Shown one piece after another: positions 1 through 8,116 of a stretch of DNA of 32,201 bases. Position 1 is the first letter of the stretch; each line of letters begins with the position of its first letter. A program made the translations under genes and the position numbers. The notes under the pieces were generated by a model that did no database searches, had not been told where the DNA came from, and saw only the letters and a program-made list of their open reading frames with translations. Source of the DNA: Candidatus Aenigmarchaeota archaeon CG_4_9_14_3_um_filter_37_18 (GTDB lineage Archaea > Aenigmatarchaeota > Aenigmatarchaeia > CG10238-14); the NCBI GenBank assembly GCA_002789635.1, contig PFTQ01000002.1, positions 1 to 32,201 of the forward strand, in the 5' to 3' direction.

Positions 1-53
1 TTACATTGAACAAACCACAAAATATTAACCTTTAGGAAAAGAAAATTAACTCT

Positions 54-1715
54 ATGAAGTACTCTATTCTTACTGAAACTTATGAAAGGTTAGAAAAAGA
101 ACCTGGTAAATTGAAAAAAACTGAAATACTGTCCGAACTCCTGAAAAAAACCCCGAATGAAGTTCTCCCAAAAGTAGTCCTCTTAGCTTCAGGAAAAATA
201 TTCCCAGAATCCGGATCAGAAAAAGTTGGAATAGCGGCTAAAATGATGATCAAATCCTTGACCAGAGCAACAGGGCTCTCAGAAAAAGAAATAATAAAAG
301 AATTCAAGAAGACTGGAGATTTAGGAATGGTCGCTGAAAACTGCATTCAATCAAAAAAACAATCCTCCTTATTCAAAAAAGAATTAACCATTGGCCTAGT
401 CCTAGACAACCTTCAGAAACTCTCTCAAATGGAAGGAAAAGGTTCGCAAGAAAGAAAAATGGACTTGATCTCCCAGCTGCTGGTATCATCCAAACCAAAA
501 GAAGCAAGATACATAACTAGAACAGCCCTTGAAACTTTGAGAATAGGCGTTGCCGAGGGAATAGTGAGGGATGCAATAGCGCAAGCATTCAACATAGACA
601 AAAAATCAGTGGAAAATGCATGGTTCCTTAATCCTGATTATGGTGAGATCGCAAGAATAGCAAAAGAGAAAGGAGAGAAAGGGCTGAAAAAAGTGAGCCT
701 AAAAATAGGGAAGCCTTATATCGTGATGCTTGGCGAATCTTCACCCACTCTTAAAGAAGCGCTGGAAAAGTATGAGGAATGCATGCTGGAGTACAAATAC
801 GACGGGGTAAGGACGGAAATCCATAAGAAAGGCGATAAAATTCTCCTTTTCACAAGAAGGCTGGAAGATATAACAGATCAGTTTCCAGACCTTGTAGAAT
901 TATGCAAACAGGGAATAAAATGCGAGGAATGCATAATAGAAGGCGAGACTGTTGGCATCGACCCTAAAACTAACCAACCTATCCCATTTCAGCAATTATC
1001 AAGGCGTGTGCAGAGAAAATATGACATAAAAGAAACAATAAAAAAAATACCAATAAGAGTCTATTTGTTTGACGCCATCCAAGTAAATAGAAAAACTTTT
1101 TTGGATGAGAGCTACAAAGTGAGAAGAAAAGAATTGGAAAAAATGATCAACCCAATAAAAGGCAAGCTTGAATTGTCGCATAGCTTAATAACAAAAGACC
1201 TGAAGGAAGCCGAAGAATTTTATAAAAAATCTTTAAAGGAAGGTCAAGAAGGGTTGATGGTCAAGAATATTAATGCCAAGTATCAGCCTGGCCGCCGTGT
1301 AGGACAATGGCTGAAAGTTAAGCCTGTTCTTGAGCCGCTGGATCTTGCAATAGTAGGGGCAGAGTGGGGTACAGGAAAGAGGTCAAAATGGTTTGGGTCT
1401 TTATTTTTGGCCTGCATAAAAAAGCCTTATTCAAATGAATATCTAACATGCGGGAAACTAGGAACAGGTTTAAGCGATGAGCAATTCCAAGAGCTGACCA
1501 AGCAGTTGAAAGGCTTGATATTGGAAGAAAAGGGAACAGAAGTTAGGCTAAAGCCAGAAGTGATTGTAGAAGTAGGGTATGAAGAAATACAAAAATCCAC
1601 CAAATATGAATCAGGGTATGCTCTAAGATTCCCAAGACTAATCGGATTCAAGCCGGACAGGAAATTGCCGAACGAACTTCAAAAGATAGAAAAACTGTTT
1701 AAACAACAGCCATAG
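54..1715 (+). CDS. lig: ATP-dependent DNA ligase (archaeal type)
   Basis: Seals nicks in DNA during replication and repair through an enzyme-AMP intermediate. The 553-residue length is usual for archaeal ATP-dependent ligases. The N-terminal ~200 residues match the helical DNA-binding domain. The adenylation site is EYKYDGVR, with the nucleotide-accepting lysine at about residue 248. Further nucleotidyltransferase motifs follow: IIEGETVG, EGLMVKN and GQWLKVKP, then the C-terminal OB-fold region. The ATG start has no clear ribosome-binding site, so a short or absent leader is likely. It lies alone, upstream of the TrmB-family regulator on the same strand with a gap of about 100 bp. No truncation or missing catalytic residue was seen. 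Confidence 0.96.
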   Translation: MKYSILTETYERLEKEPGKLKKTEILSELLKKTPNEVLPKVVLLASGKIFPESGSEKVGIAAKMMIKSLTRATGLSEKEIIKEFKKTGDLGMVAENCIQSKKQSSLFKKELTIGLVLDNLQKLSQMEGKGSQERKMDLISQLLVSSKPKEARYITRTALETLRIGVAEGIVRDAIAQAFNIDKKSVENAWFLNPDYGEIARIAKEKGEKGLKKVSLKIGKPYIVMLGESSPTLKEALEKYEECMLEYKYDGVRTEIHKKGDKILLFTRRLEDITDQFPDLVELCKQGIKCEECIIEGETVGIDPKTNQPIPFQQLSRRVQRKYDIKETIKKIPIRVYLFDAIQVNRKTFLDESYKVRRKELEKMINPIKGKLELSHSLITKDLKEAEEFYKKSLKEGQEGLMVKNINAKYQPGRRVGQWLKVKPVLEPLDLAIVGAEWGTGKRSKWFGSLFLACIKKPYSNEYLTCGKLGTGLSDEQFQELTKQLKGLILEEKGTEVRLKPEVIVEVGYEEIQKSTKYESGYALRFPRLIGFKPDRKLPNELQKIEKLFKQQP

Positions 1716-1778
1716 CCAAGAAAACTAGATTAAATAGAAAGAAATCTCTGTTAAGATTAAAAAGTAATGAATAAATTC

Positions 1779-1814
1779 TTAAATAGTCAATCACTATTAA
1801 GTAATAAGGGGGTG
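1779..1814 (+). promoter_or_regulatory. Promoter, TAGT/ACTA palindrome and RBS of the TrmB-family gene
   Basis: TTAAATAG at 1779-1786 is a TATA-like box. It overlaps a small inverted repeat, TAGT-N5-ACTA (1784-1796). A strong ribosome-binding site (GGGGGTG ending at 1814) lies 4 nt before the ATG at 1819. Similar TAGT...ACTA palindromes overlap the TATA boxes of the orphan genes starting at 14649 and 31561. Autoregulation by the TrmB-type protein is possible but is inference. Confidence 0.45.
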
Positions 1815-1818
1815 TATA

Positions 1819-2655
1819 ATGTTAGCCTCATCCGAAGTTATGGATTCGTTAAAGAGCATTGGATTAAACTTATATGAAAGAAAACTATGGGTTGCACTTC
1901 TTGCAAAAGGCGTAGCCACGGCAGGAGAATTATCTGCTGTTGCGAATGTCCCGAGATCAAGGAGTTACGATGTTCTACAAACACTAGCAGACAAGGGATA
2001 CGTAGTAGTTCAGACATCCAAGCCGCTTAAGTATGTAGCGGTATCGCCAAAAGAAGGTCTAGAAAAAGCAAAAGAAAAATTAAAGGAAAACTATGAAGTC
2101 AGTATTGACAGGATAGACAAGTTTCAAGGATCAAAAGCTGTCGATGAATTAAATCAAATCCACAAGAAAGGGCTGCAGTTAGTATTGCCAGAAGATTTGA
2201 CAGGGTCATTGAAAGGGAAATATTCTGTGCTTCAGCAGATGGATTCCATGTTCAAAAATGCGACTTCCTCGGTAAACATAGTGACAACGCCGACAGGGCT
2301 AAATGAACTGTTTGAAAATCAGTATAACATCCTAAAAAAATTGAAAGAAAAAGGTGTGAAAATAAGGATAGCAGCCAAAACAGACGAGAGATGCGCAGAA
2401 GCAATAAAAGCATTGTCAGGGGTTGCAGAGATTAAAGGAATATCAGATATGCCTGTTCCTTTGCATGGAAACTTCTATATTGTAGATGGCAAGGAATTGT
2501 CAATGGGCTTATCAGATCCAGAGACCGTGCATACGTCGCAGCAGATGATGTTTTGGACTAAATCGCAGCATGCAGCAGAAAGCCTAGGAGAACCGTTGTT
2601 TAATCTAGTGTGGCAAAGCTCAGGTGCTTTAACAACTGGAAAGAAAGTCAAATAA
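1819..2655 (+). CDS. TrmB-family transcriptional regulator
   Basis: 278 residues. The N-terminal winged-helix domain (about residues 5-75; LNLYERKLWVALLAKG, then VPRSRSYDVLQTLADKGYV) is the DNA-binding domain typical of archaeal TrmB proteins. A helical linker rich in Lys/Glu follows (80-110). The C-terminal half (about 120-265) resembles the phospholipase-D-like effector domain found in many TrmB relatives. The family regulates sugar uptake and metabolism in some archaea, but the ligand here cannot be read from sequence. The ATG start is fixed by GGGGGTG 4 nt upstream. The gene converges on thrS, with a T-rich stretch between them. A palindrome overlapping its own TATA box may be an operator. 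Confidence 0.88.
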   Translation: MLASSEVMDSLKSIGLNLYERKLWVALLAKGVATAGELSAVANVPRSRSYDVLQTLADKGYVVVQTSKPLKYVAVSPKEGLEKAKEKLKENYEVSIDRIDKFQGSKAVDELNQIHKKGLQLVLPEDLTGSLKGKYSVLQQMDSMFKNATSSVNIVTTPTGLNELFENQYNILKKLKEKGVKIRIAAKTDERCAEAIKALSGVAEIKGISDMPVPLHGNFYIVDGKELSMGLSDPETVHTSQQMMFWTKSQHAAESLGEPLFNLVWQSSGALTTGKKVK

Positions 2656-2678
2656 TTCTTTCTTTTTTCTTTTTATTT
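2656..2678. terminator. T-rich stretch between convergent genes
   Basis: The 23 bp between the TrmB-family gene and thrS are nearly pure pyrimidine on the plus strand, with runs of T. Archaeal RNA polymerase terminates at such U-rich tracts, so this could end the plus-strand transcript. No hairpin was seen. Confidence 0.4.
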
Positions 2679-4574
2679 TTAACCAACAAATATCGGCCTT
2701 TTTGAAAGTATTTTTGGGAGCGAGAGTTTTTTGAATGGTTTATCTCCGACTTCATCTTTTATTTTTTTAACTAATTCTTCTAGTTTCATCTTGACTTCTT
2801 TGCTTTTTTCTGACCTGATTCTAATGTTGAATTGACCACTATCTTTCTCTCTGCTTCCTAGGACAAGTATGAATGGCACCCATTCTAATTCCGCGTCTCT
2901 TATTCTTTTCTGGACTGTAAGTTGCCTGTCATCAACATCTACTCTTATATTCTCTTTCTCTAGTTTTTGCATTACCTCCTTTGAGAAATCCACAAAATCA
3001 TCTGACAGTGGGATTAATCTGATTTGAGTTGGGGATAACCATAATGGTAGTTGCGAAATACCCCCTGATTTTTCTGTCAAATAAGCTCTCTCCAACAAAG
3101 CGTAAATATCCCGTTCGATTGCACCACTGGGGGAGCAGTGGAGTATTATCACTTCCTTTTTTTTGTTATTCTCATCTATGTACCTTATTCCATAATTCTT
3201 TGAATTCTCAATATCTATCTGGTCTGTTGATAAGGCTGAGCATTTTCCTAAAGCATCTACAATATTGAACTCATACTTAAGAACAAAGTAAAACACCTTT
3301 TTATCCCAAATTTCGATTAATGCAGGTTTACCATGGAGTCTCAACAAAAGTTCAATGAAGTCTTTGTGTTCCTTGTAGAAATCCTTTGTGAATCTTACAG
3401 CAAGCTCATATTCTCCTTTTTTGAAGCCAATTCCATCAAGGGTTTCCTGCGACATTTTGAATCTTTTCTGGAATTCTTGGATGGCTTGTGGAATGTCTTT
3501 ACAAAAAGCATGAACGTCTGGCATTGTAAATGCTCTCAATCTTCTTAATCCTGCCAACTCACTCTTTCTCTCTCTTCTGAAACTGTATCTTGTCAATTCA
3601 TAAAGCCATACTGGCAAATCCTTGTGGGAGATTGTCATATCGTCTGCCATGCAAAATTGGCCGAAGCAAGCGCTGAAACGCCCAAAAAACTCCCGATCAC
3701 CAGATTTTATGATATATTGTCTTGCAGGGAATTTATTTAGATAAGCGACAGCTGCAGGATGATCTACACTATACATCAATGGGGTTTCAACTTCCATCCC
3801 CCCGTAATCAATAACTGTTTTAGTTACAAATTCTTCTAATAATGATTTGATTAGTCTGCCTTTAGGATAAAATCTTAGATTTCCTGAATCACTTGCATCT
3901 TCATAATCAGCTATTTCCATCTCTCTCATCATTTTGATATGCGGAGGAGCAATTGTTACTTCCCTGTTTTTTGCAAGTTCATATAAAGCGAATTTCTCTA
4001 GATTAGGATATTTTTTGAAATCAAAATCGCCGACTACTTTCCCCTTATCAACTTTTATTGGAATTAATTTCCCGTCAATATCCATGATATGCCAGTGTGA
4101 AACAATTTTTTCTTCTTCCTTTAATGCTTTTGATACTAGTTCTTCTTCCTCTTTTTTAACGTCCTTGCTTGTAATAGTCTTACCCTGCTCAGCCATTGGA
4201 TGCCCTTTGATCTTGAATGAGTATTGCTTATTCCAGCCGAATGGAGATCGATGAGTCTTTAGCCCTAATTTCTTCGCCTCTGTTTCCATTTCCTTAATCA
4301 CTTTCAAAGCATCTGACGGCTTGGCTAGATCACTACTAAGATGTGCAAATGGGTAAATGAGGACTTCATTGCACTTAATAACATCCAAACTTTCTTTAAC
4401 TTCTTTCATTGCTTTCTTAGCGACAGAAATATCATCATCCTTCTCAGCAGCTACAAAAACTACAACTATGTTATCATATCTAACTTTCTTTTTCTCGGCT
4501 TCTTCAGCCATTTCTATTTCTTTTTTTATCGGCTCATATTCTATGAAATCAACATGGAGCTGGAGTATTCTCAT
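2679..4574 (-). CDS. thrS: Threonyl-tRNA synthetase (archaeal type)
   Basis: Charges tRNA-Thr. At 631 residues it has the architecture of most euryarchaeal and DPANN ThrRSs. The first ~145 residues (starting MRILQLHVDFIEY) match the archaeal-specific N-terminal editing domain, which is related to D-aminoacyl-tRNA deacylase and hydrolyses Ser-tRNA-Thr. The class II core follows, with motif 2 in the RYSFRRE region and motif 3 near GAIERDIYALLERA. The expected zinc-binding Cys-His-His set is visible as ACFGQF, DVHAFC and ILHCSPSG. The C-terminal anticodon-binding domain is present (about 530-631). The gene stands alone between convergent and unrelated genes. Confidence 0.95.
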   Translation of the reverse strand: MRILQLHVDFIEYEPIKKEIEMAEEAEKKKVRYDNIVVVFVAAEKDDDISVAKKAMKEVKESLDVIKCNEVLIYPFAHLSSDLAKPSDALKVIKEMETEAKKLGLKTHRSPFGWNKQYSFKIKGHPMAEQGKTITSKDVKKEEEELVSKALKEEEKIVSHWHIMDIDGKLIPIKVDKGKVVGDFDFKKYPNLEKFALYELAKNREVTIAPPHIKMMREMEIADYEDASDSGNLRFYPKGRLIKSLLEEFVTKTVIDYGGMEVETPLMYSVDHPAAVAYLNKFPARQYIIKSGDREFFGRFSACFGQFCMADDMTISHKDLPVWLYELTRYSFRRERKSELAGLRRLRAFTMPDVHAFCKDIPQAIQEFQKRFKMSQETLDGIGFKKGEYELAVRFTKDFYKEHKDFIELLLRLHGKPALIEIWDKKVFYFVLKYEFNIVDALGKCSALSTDQIDIENSKNYGIRYIDENNKKKEVIILHCSPSGAIERDIYALLERAYLTEKSGGISQLPLWLSPTQIRLIPLSDDFVDFSKEVMQKLEKENIRVDVDDRQLTVQKRIRDAELEWVPFILVLGSREKDSGQFNIRIRSEKSKEVKMKLEELVKKIKDEVGDKPFKKLSLPKILSKRPIFVG

Positions 4575-4619
4575 TCATTGCACCTCTTAATTATTTCTTA
4601 GCAATACTTAAATTATAAT

Positions 4620-4859
4620 CTAATTGTCACCTTTGTCGTTAAATGGATAAGCCACTGCTTCATATAGGGAGAATCTCCAACATTTCTTGAAAGCCCTTTG
4701 AATGGTCTCTTGAGCATTTCCAGAGCAATAAGGCACTTTTTCCGCTACCCTCCAGGCAAATCTCTGAGCCCTCTCAATATCTCCACCGTAAACTTGTATG
4801 AGTAAATTCCTTTCAACATCTGGGATAGGATCCGGCCAACCGCAATCTGTATCAGTCAT
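4620..4859 (-). CDS. Small hypothetical protein, second gene of a coupled pair
   Basis: 79 residues, family not recognised. It is Trp- and Tyr-containing, with a predicted helical core around residues 28-70 (DIERAQRFAWRVAEKV, then ETIQRAFKKCWRFSLYEAV) and three cysteines. It is poorer in lysine than most proteins in this window. Its ATG overlaps the TAA stop of the upstream gene by one base (TAATG), which implies translational coupling. No signal peptide or membrane segment is visible. Coding status is supported by the coupling and by the full-length open frame. Confidence 0.6.
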   Translation of the reverse strand: MTDTDCGWPDPIPDVERNLLIQVYGGDIERAQRFAWRVAEKVPYCSGNAQETIQRAFKKCWRFSLYEAVAYPFNDKGDN

Positions 4860-5128
4860 TATATCATCTCCAACAAATTCGGTCTCCCTGAGCCTCTGTC
4901 CTGAACAACTATTTGAACGTTATTTCGCTCGATAAGGTCGAAAATATTAGAATCACATCTGGATGAAGAATACTTCGAGAAGGAGAACTTCCTGATCTGA
5001 GAGTGGTTTTCTAATATCCATCTGACCAGTTTTTCACTGGCAAATTTTCTGAAATGGACGATTTCCACAGCAGGCGAGATTTTCTCAAGGTCGGCATAGC
5101 TAGAAATAGACAAATGTTTTACATTCAC
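4859..5128 (-). CDS. Small hypothetical protein, first gene of a coupled pair
   Basis: 89 residues, not recognised. The predicted pattern is alternating strands and helices: HLSISSYADL, EIVHFRKFASEKLVRWIL, IRKFSFSKYSSSRC, FDLIERNNVQIVVQDRG. The C-terminus has a GSGRP turn. The KFASEKLVRWIL helix followed by an FSFSKY strand gives it a small alpha/beta look. The first codon is GTG (complement of 5126-5128); an AGGTGA lies 10 nt further upstream, and a TATA-like TTATTTATA (minus strand) lies near 5180-5190. The stop overlaps the next gene by one base. The pair may work as one module, but its role is unknown. Confidence 0.6.
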   Translation of the reverse strand: MNVKHLSISSYADLEKISPAVEIVHFRKFASEKLVRWILENHSQIRKFSFSKYSSSRCDSNIFDLIERNNVQIVVQDRGSGRPNLLEMI

Positions 5129-5211
5129 CCTGTCCGACTTTCACCTTGCACCTTAATCACTTAGGATTGTTGGAATCACAGGTATAAATAAGTTGGAGAA
5201 ATGTCACTGAG

Positions 5212-5469
5212 TTAGTTTGTGAGTTCTCTAAAAACCTGAATATCAGCTTGACGACCAAAAGATTCAAGAGCTCTAATTATTGTATCTCTCGATATTTCAC
5301 CATCATATCCAAAGGAATAAAAACGACGACCACTGAAAGAGTCATAAGCTAGGAACCTCCATACAGACGATCCAGGAATAATATTGCAATAATTATTTCT
5401 TATCCAAAGTAAAAAATCCGCATCCTTCCCTCTCAAGTCCCCGAATATAATTAGATAATTTGTCTGCAT
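5212..5469 (-). CDS. Small hypothetical protein
   Basis: 85 residues, not recognised. It starts with a beta-strand (NYLIIFGDLRG) and has aromatic residues in WRFLAYDSFSGRRFYSFGYDGE, then a helix (TIIRALESFGRQ) and a final strand (IQVFREL). No membrane segment or cysteine cluster is visible. It lies 18 bp downstream of the YbaK-type gene on the same strand, so the two are probably cotranscribed. Its composition is Lys-poor and Arg/Phe/Ser-rich, like the two small genes further downstream. Confidence 0.55.
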   Translation of the reverse strand: MQTNYLIIFGDLRGKDADFLLWIRNNYCNIIPGSSVWRFLAYDSFSGRRFYSFGYDGEISRDTIIRALESFGRQADIQVFRELTN

Positions 5470-5487
5470 ATTAACAATAACTGAAAT

Positions 5488-5943
5488 CTAACATATATCT
5501 TCAACTAAAAAATCATTAAGCCTAACAATATCTTTCGATCCAATCTCAATTAATGAGGTGTTTGTTCCTCCTCCACCGAAATTAGTTTCAAACTCAAGCA
5601 CCTTCCTGTCAATAATAACTCTTTTGATATTTTCATAACAACAAGGTGGCGTAGCACCAGGATCGTAGCCGCTGTATTTGTGGGCCTCTTTGAAAGGACA
5701 GACTTTAACTTTACTACCAACAATCTTTTCAACTTTTTTAGTGTCTAATCTGCAGTTGCCAGGAATGATGCAAACAATCGCATAATCATCAACCAAGCAA
5801 ACAAGAGACTTTACTATCTTCTCCAGTGGTATTCCAGTCTTCGCAGCCGCATCAGCCGTGTGGACTGTTGATTCCTTTTCGTGGATTTTGTACCAGACTC
5901 CCTTATCAGTGAGATACTTCTCAAGGATTTTTTGATTGAACAT
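5488..5943 (-). CDS. YbaK/ProX-type aminoacyl-tRNA deacylase-like protein
   Basis: 151 residues, the usual length for single-domain YbaK/EbsC proteins, which hydrolyse mischarged tRNAs such as Cys-tRNA-Pro or Ala-tRNA-Pro. Visible family features are the N-terminal LTDKGVWYKIHEKESTVHTADAAAKTG, a LEKIVKSLVCLVDDYAIVCIIPGNCRLD core with the conserved Lys of IVKSL, the PGATPPCC segment and a late GGGGTNTSLIEIG loop matching the family's conserved glycine-rich loop. Substrate specificity cannot be assigned. It probably heads a short minus-strand operon with the 85-residue gene. It is divergent from the HPF-like gene across 66 bp. Confidence 0.85.
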   Translation of the reverse strand: MFNQKILEKYLTDKGVWYKIHEKESTVHTADAAAKTGIPLEKIVKSLVCLVDDYAIVCIIPGNCRLDTKKVEKIVGSKVKVCPFKEAHKYSGYDPGATPPCCYENIKRVIIDRKVLEFETNFGGGGTNTSLIEIGSKDIVRLNDFLVEDIC

Positions 5944-6009
5944 AATAAATCTCTAAATATTTTCGCAAATAAATGTTAAGAAAGTTAATTTTAATCAGAG
6001 GTGGGAATG

Positions 6010-6348
6010 ATGCACAGATTGGATTTAGTTGGATTTGATAGGTTTGATGTTGATACAGTGGAAGAAGTTAAGGAGAAGATGAAGCCATTGATAAATAAGT
6101 ACGACCAGATGTTCGATACAGATACAATACAGGCTTTCAGATTATCAGTCAAAACCACGAAAAAGGATGGTGGAAAAGATCTCCACGAATTAACCATGCT
6201 ATTGAACACAACTCTCGGTGATTTTCGTGTCAGAAAAGATGGATGGGAAATACTATCTCTTGTAGACGAAATGGAGTCAGTCCTTGAAAGGCAGATCAAA
6301 GAGAAAAAGGAGCGAATAATCAAAGATAGAAAAGGGAGAAATGCTTAA
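6010..6348 (+). CDS. Putative HPF/RaiA-like ribosome-associated small protein
   Basis: 112 residues. The predicted order is beta (LDLVGF), helix (VDTVEEVKEKMKPLINKYDQMF), beta (IQAFRLSVKTTKK), beta (DLHELTMLLNT), beta (GDFRVRKDGWEI), helix (SLVDEMESVLERQIKEKKER). This beta-alpha-beta-beta-beta-alpha layout, the length, and a final DG-helix leading into a basic tail match hibernation-promoting factors, which block the decoding site of idle ribosomes. The family call is inference from pattern only. GAGGTG at 5998-6003 is followed by ATG at 6007 and ATG at 6010; the second gives the 6-nt spacing usual here. An upstream in-frame GTG at 6001 lies inside the ribosome-binding site and is rejected. 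Confidence 0.6.
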   Translation: MHRLDLVGFDRFDVDTVEEVKEKMKPLINKYDQMFDTDTIQAFRLSVKTTKKDGGKDLHELTMLLNTTLGDFRVRKDGWEILSLVDEMESVLERQIKEKKERIIKDRKGRNA

Positions 6349-6382
6349 ATTTTAATTCTTCTTATTCCTAATTGTTCTTTAA

Positions 6383-6485
6383 AGTCCCTTCGTCTAGTGG
6401 TCAAGGATAGCGAGGTTTTAACCCTATAAGGCTTTGGTCGCTAGGAAGACACCCGTTGGCGGCGGTTCGAATCCGCCAGGGACTA
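6383..6485 (+). tRNA. tRNA-Gln (anticodon UUG) with two introns
   Basis: The 7-bp acceptor stem is AGTCCCT (6383-6389) with AGGGACT (6478-6484), and the discriminator is A. The D arm is GTCT...GGAT. The T arm is GGCGG-TTCGAAT-CCGCC (6461-6477). The intact fold appears only if two introns are removed: 6413-6429 (17 nt, between 29 and 30) and 6438-6450 (13 nt, at 37/38). This gives anticodon stem GCGGG/CCCGT (first pair G-U), loop CTTTGGA and a 73-nt tRNA. Intron 1 fits a bulge-helix-bulge with central helix ATAG/CTAT and inner helix GGT/ACC. Intron 2 uses CTTT/GAAG. The A-U first pair and the loop match archaeal tRNA-Gln. No CCA is encoded. The transglutaminase-like gene starts 18 bp downstream. 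Confidence 0.88.
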
Positions 6486-6502
6486 TTAATTAAGCTGATT
6501 TT

Positions 6503-7411
6503 ATGAATAAAGAAATTCTAAATCATTATCTTCAATTCAGTGTATTTACAAACCCTGGCTGCTATAAAGAAATGTTACAAAAACTCCCGGAAGATATCAG
6601 AAAGATCGGTATACTTGTAAGAAAACAAATCATTCACAGAGTCACCCTCAGAAAAGGCAATATTGGCTCTAACTCTGATTTAAGATATGGGGATATGGAT
6701 AAGTTCCCGTGGTGGAGATTAAGATGTGATGATGATATTCTTCCAACTGCCTCGGCTATGATATCAGAATTAATGAGATTGGATAAAAGAGGGTTTGTGC
6801 CGAATCGCCCAGTTGAGAATAAAATAGTTGTGACTTGTCGGTGTGTTTCAATCCTAACAGCATCAATTCTCAAAAGCAAAGGTATTCCGTGCAGAGTTAG
6901 ATCTGGATTTGCACCTTATTTTTTTGAAGGAAGTTGGGATCATTGGATAAACCAATATTGGGATAAAAAACAAAAAAGATGGATCACAATAGATGTGGAT
7001 GGGTGTTTAGAAGATTTAGGGTTTGATCCATTCGACATTCCTCCAAATAGATTTGACTGGGCGGCTAACACTTGGCTGGGGATAAGAAAAAATAACCTGA
7101 ATGAAAACAATTTTATCAATGCCGGGGGTTATAGGGGATTAATGCCAGCAATGTGGGAAATATTTTATGATTTTCACAGCCTGATGAATAATGAGATCAT
7201 ATACTTTCATAATCCAAACTACAGCAGAATAAGTGAATTCAACAAACTGAAAGAAAAGGATTTCAAAGAGATTGATGACCTGGCTGAACTAATGTTAGAT
7301 CCTGATAAAAATTTCCAAGACCTCAAAAAAATTTGGAATACAAAGAAAAAATTCAGAATATTAAGTGGTGGGTTAATAGAAGATAAAGACCATGTTAAAT
7401 ACAGGTGCTGA
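6503..7411 (+). CDS. Transglutaminase-like superfamily protein
   Basis: 302 residues. The papain-like transglutaminase core lies at about 105-180. The catalytic triad can be read as Cys in VVTCRCVSILTASILKSKGIPCRV, His in SWDHWINQYW and Asp in WITIDVDG. Proteins with this fold act as peptidases, amidases or cross-linking enzymes; the substrate here is unknown. No signal peptide is visible, so it is probably cytoplasmic. The C-terminal ~120 residues have no recognised domain. It begins 18 bp after tRNA-Gln, with no clear ribosome-binding site, and is followed after 3 bp by the Trm9-like methyltransferase, suggesting one transcript. Confidence 0.8.
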   Translation: MNKEILNHYLQFSVFTNPGCYKEMLQKLPEDIRKIGILVRKQIIHRVTLRKGNIGSNSDLRYGDMDKFPWWRLRCDDDILPTASAMISELMRLDKRGFVPNRPVENKIVVTCRCVSILTASILKSKGIPCRVRSGFAPYFFEGSWDHWINQYWDKKQKRWITIDVDGCLEDLGFDPFDIPPNRFDWAANTWLGIRKNNLNENNFINAGGYRGLMPAMWEIFYDFHSLMNNEIIYFHNPNYSRISEFNKLKEKDFKEIDDLAELMLDPDKNFQDLKKIWNTKKKFRILSGGLIEDKDHVKYRC

Positions 7412-7414
7412 CTG

Positions 7415-8068
7415 ATGCATGAAGCCCTTCAAAAAACTTGGGATACAATAGCAGACTCCTGGTCTAATCTTAGAGTCAGGCCTTGGAGAGAAGTTTTGGA
7501 ATTCTCGAAAGATGTTAAAAAAGGAGTTGTTCTAGATATAGGCTGCGGCAACTGCAGGAATCTTATCCCATTTATTGGAAATGGAATTGAATGCATAGGC
7601 ATGGATTTCTCGAAAGGGATGATAAAACAGTCGAAAATATTCCTTAAGAAGCGTAATCTGAAAGCGAATTTAGTGATAGGCATCTCTGCGAACCTGCCAT
7701 TCAAAAATGAGAGTGTTTCGACGGTGATATGCAATGCTGTGCTTCATGATATAATCCAAAAAGAAGATATAAGCAGGTCGCTGAAAGAAATCCGCAGAGT
7801 TGCAAAAAATAATTGTGAGGTTCTAATGAGCGTATGGAACAGATGTCAAAAGAGATTTATCTGGCCGCTAATCAAAAGTTTCTTTTCAGGAAATTATGCC
7901 GATATTTGGGTTGACTGGAATTATCATGGAAAAATTTACAAGAGGTTTTATCATCTTTACACAAAAAAGGAATTGAGAAATGAAATTGAAAAAGTTGAAT
8001 TAAAAGTTGAAAAGGGCTGGAATGACGAAAAAGGCAATATTTGGTTGTTGATAACAAAGTGGGAATAG
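7415..8068 (+). CDS. SAM-dependent methyltransferase, Trm9/ALKBH8-like
   Basis: 217 residues, class I methyltransferase. The SAM-binding motif I is VVLDIGCGNCRNL (about 37-49), with the acidic end of strand 2 at GMDFS. The N-terminal WDTIADSWSNLRVRPWREVLEF and the mid-region NAVLHDI resemble the Trm9 family, which methylates carboxymethyluridine at the tRNA wobble position. The C-terminal YHLYTKKEL segment also fits. The thiolase and Elp3 genes within 5 kb support a tRNA U34 role, but a generic methyltransferase cannot be excluded. A GGTG lies 7 nt before the ATG. It follows the transglutaminase-like gene with a 3-bp gap. Confidence 0.68.
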   Translation: MHEALQKTWDTIADSWSNLRVRPWREVLEFSKDVKKGVVLDIGCGNCRNLIPFIGNGIECIGMDFSKGMIKQSKIFLKKRNLKANLVIGISANLPFKNESVSTVICNAVLHDIIQKEDISRSLKEIRRVAKNNCEVLMSVWNRCQKRFIWPLIKSFFSGNYADIWVDWNYHGKIYKRFYHLYTKKELRNEIEKVELKVEKGWNDEKGNIWLLITKWE

Positions 8069-8116
8069 CCTCTGAAAACTATAAGTTAACACAATTCAAT
8101 CTAATATAAGGATTGA

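Noticed and set aside
4341..4601. Plus-strand open frames opposite thrS, for example 4341-4601
   Set aside because: They are shadows of the ThrRS coding sequence, with low-complexity Phe/Ser-rich translations.
6383..6485. tRNA-Glu call from the TTCGTCTAGTGG D-arm sequence
   Set aside because: No UUC or CUC anticodon can be placed in a paired anticodon arm; removing two BHB introns gives a Gln UUG tRNA instead.
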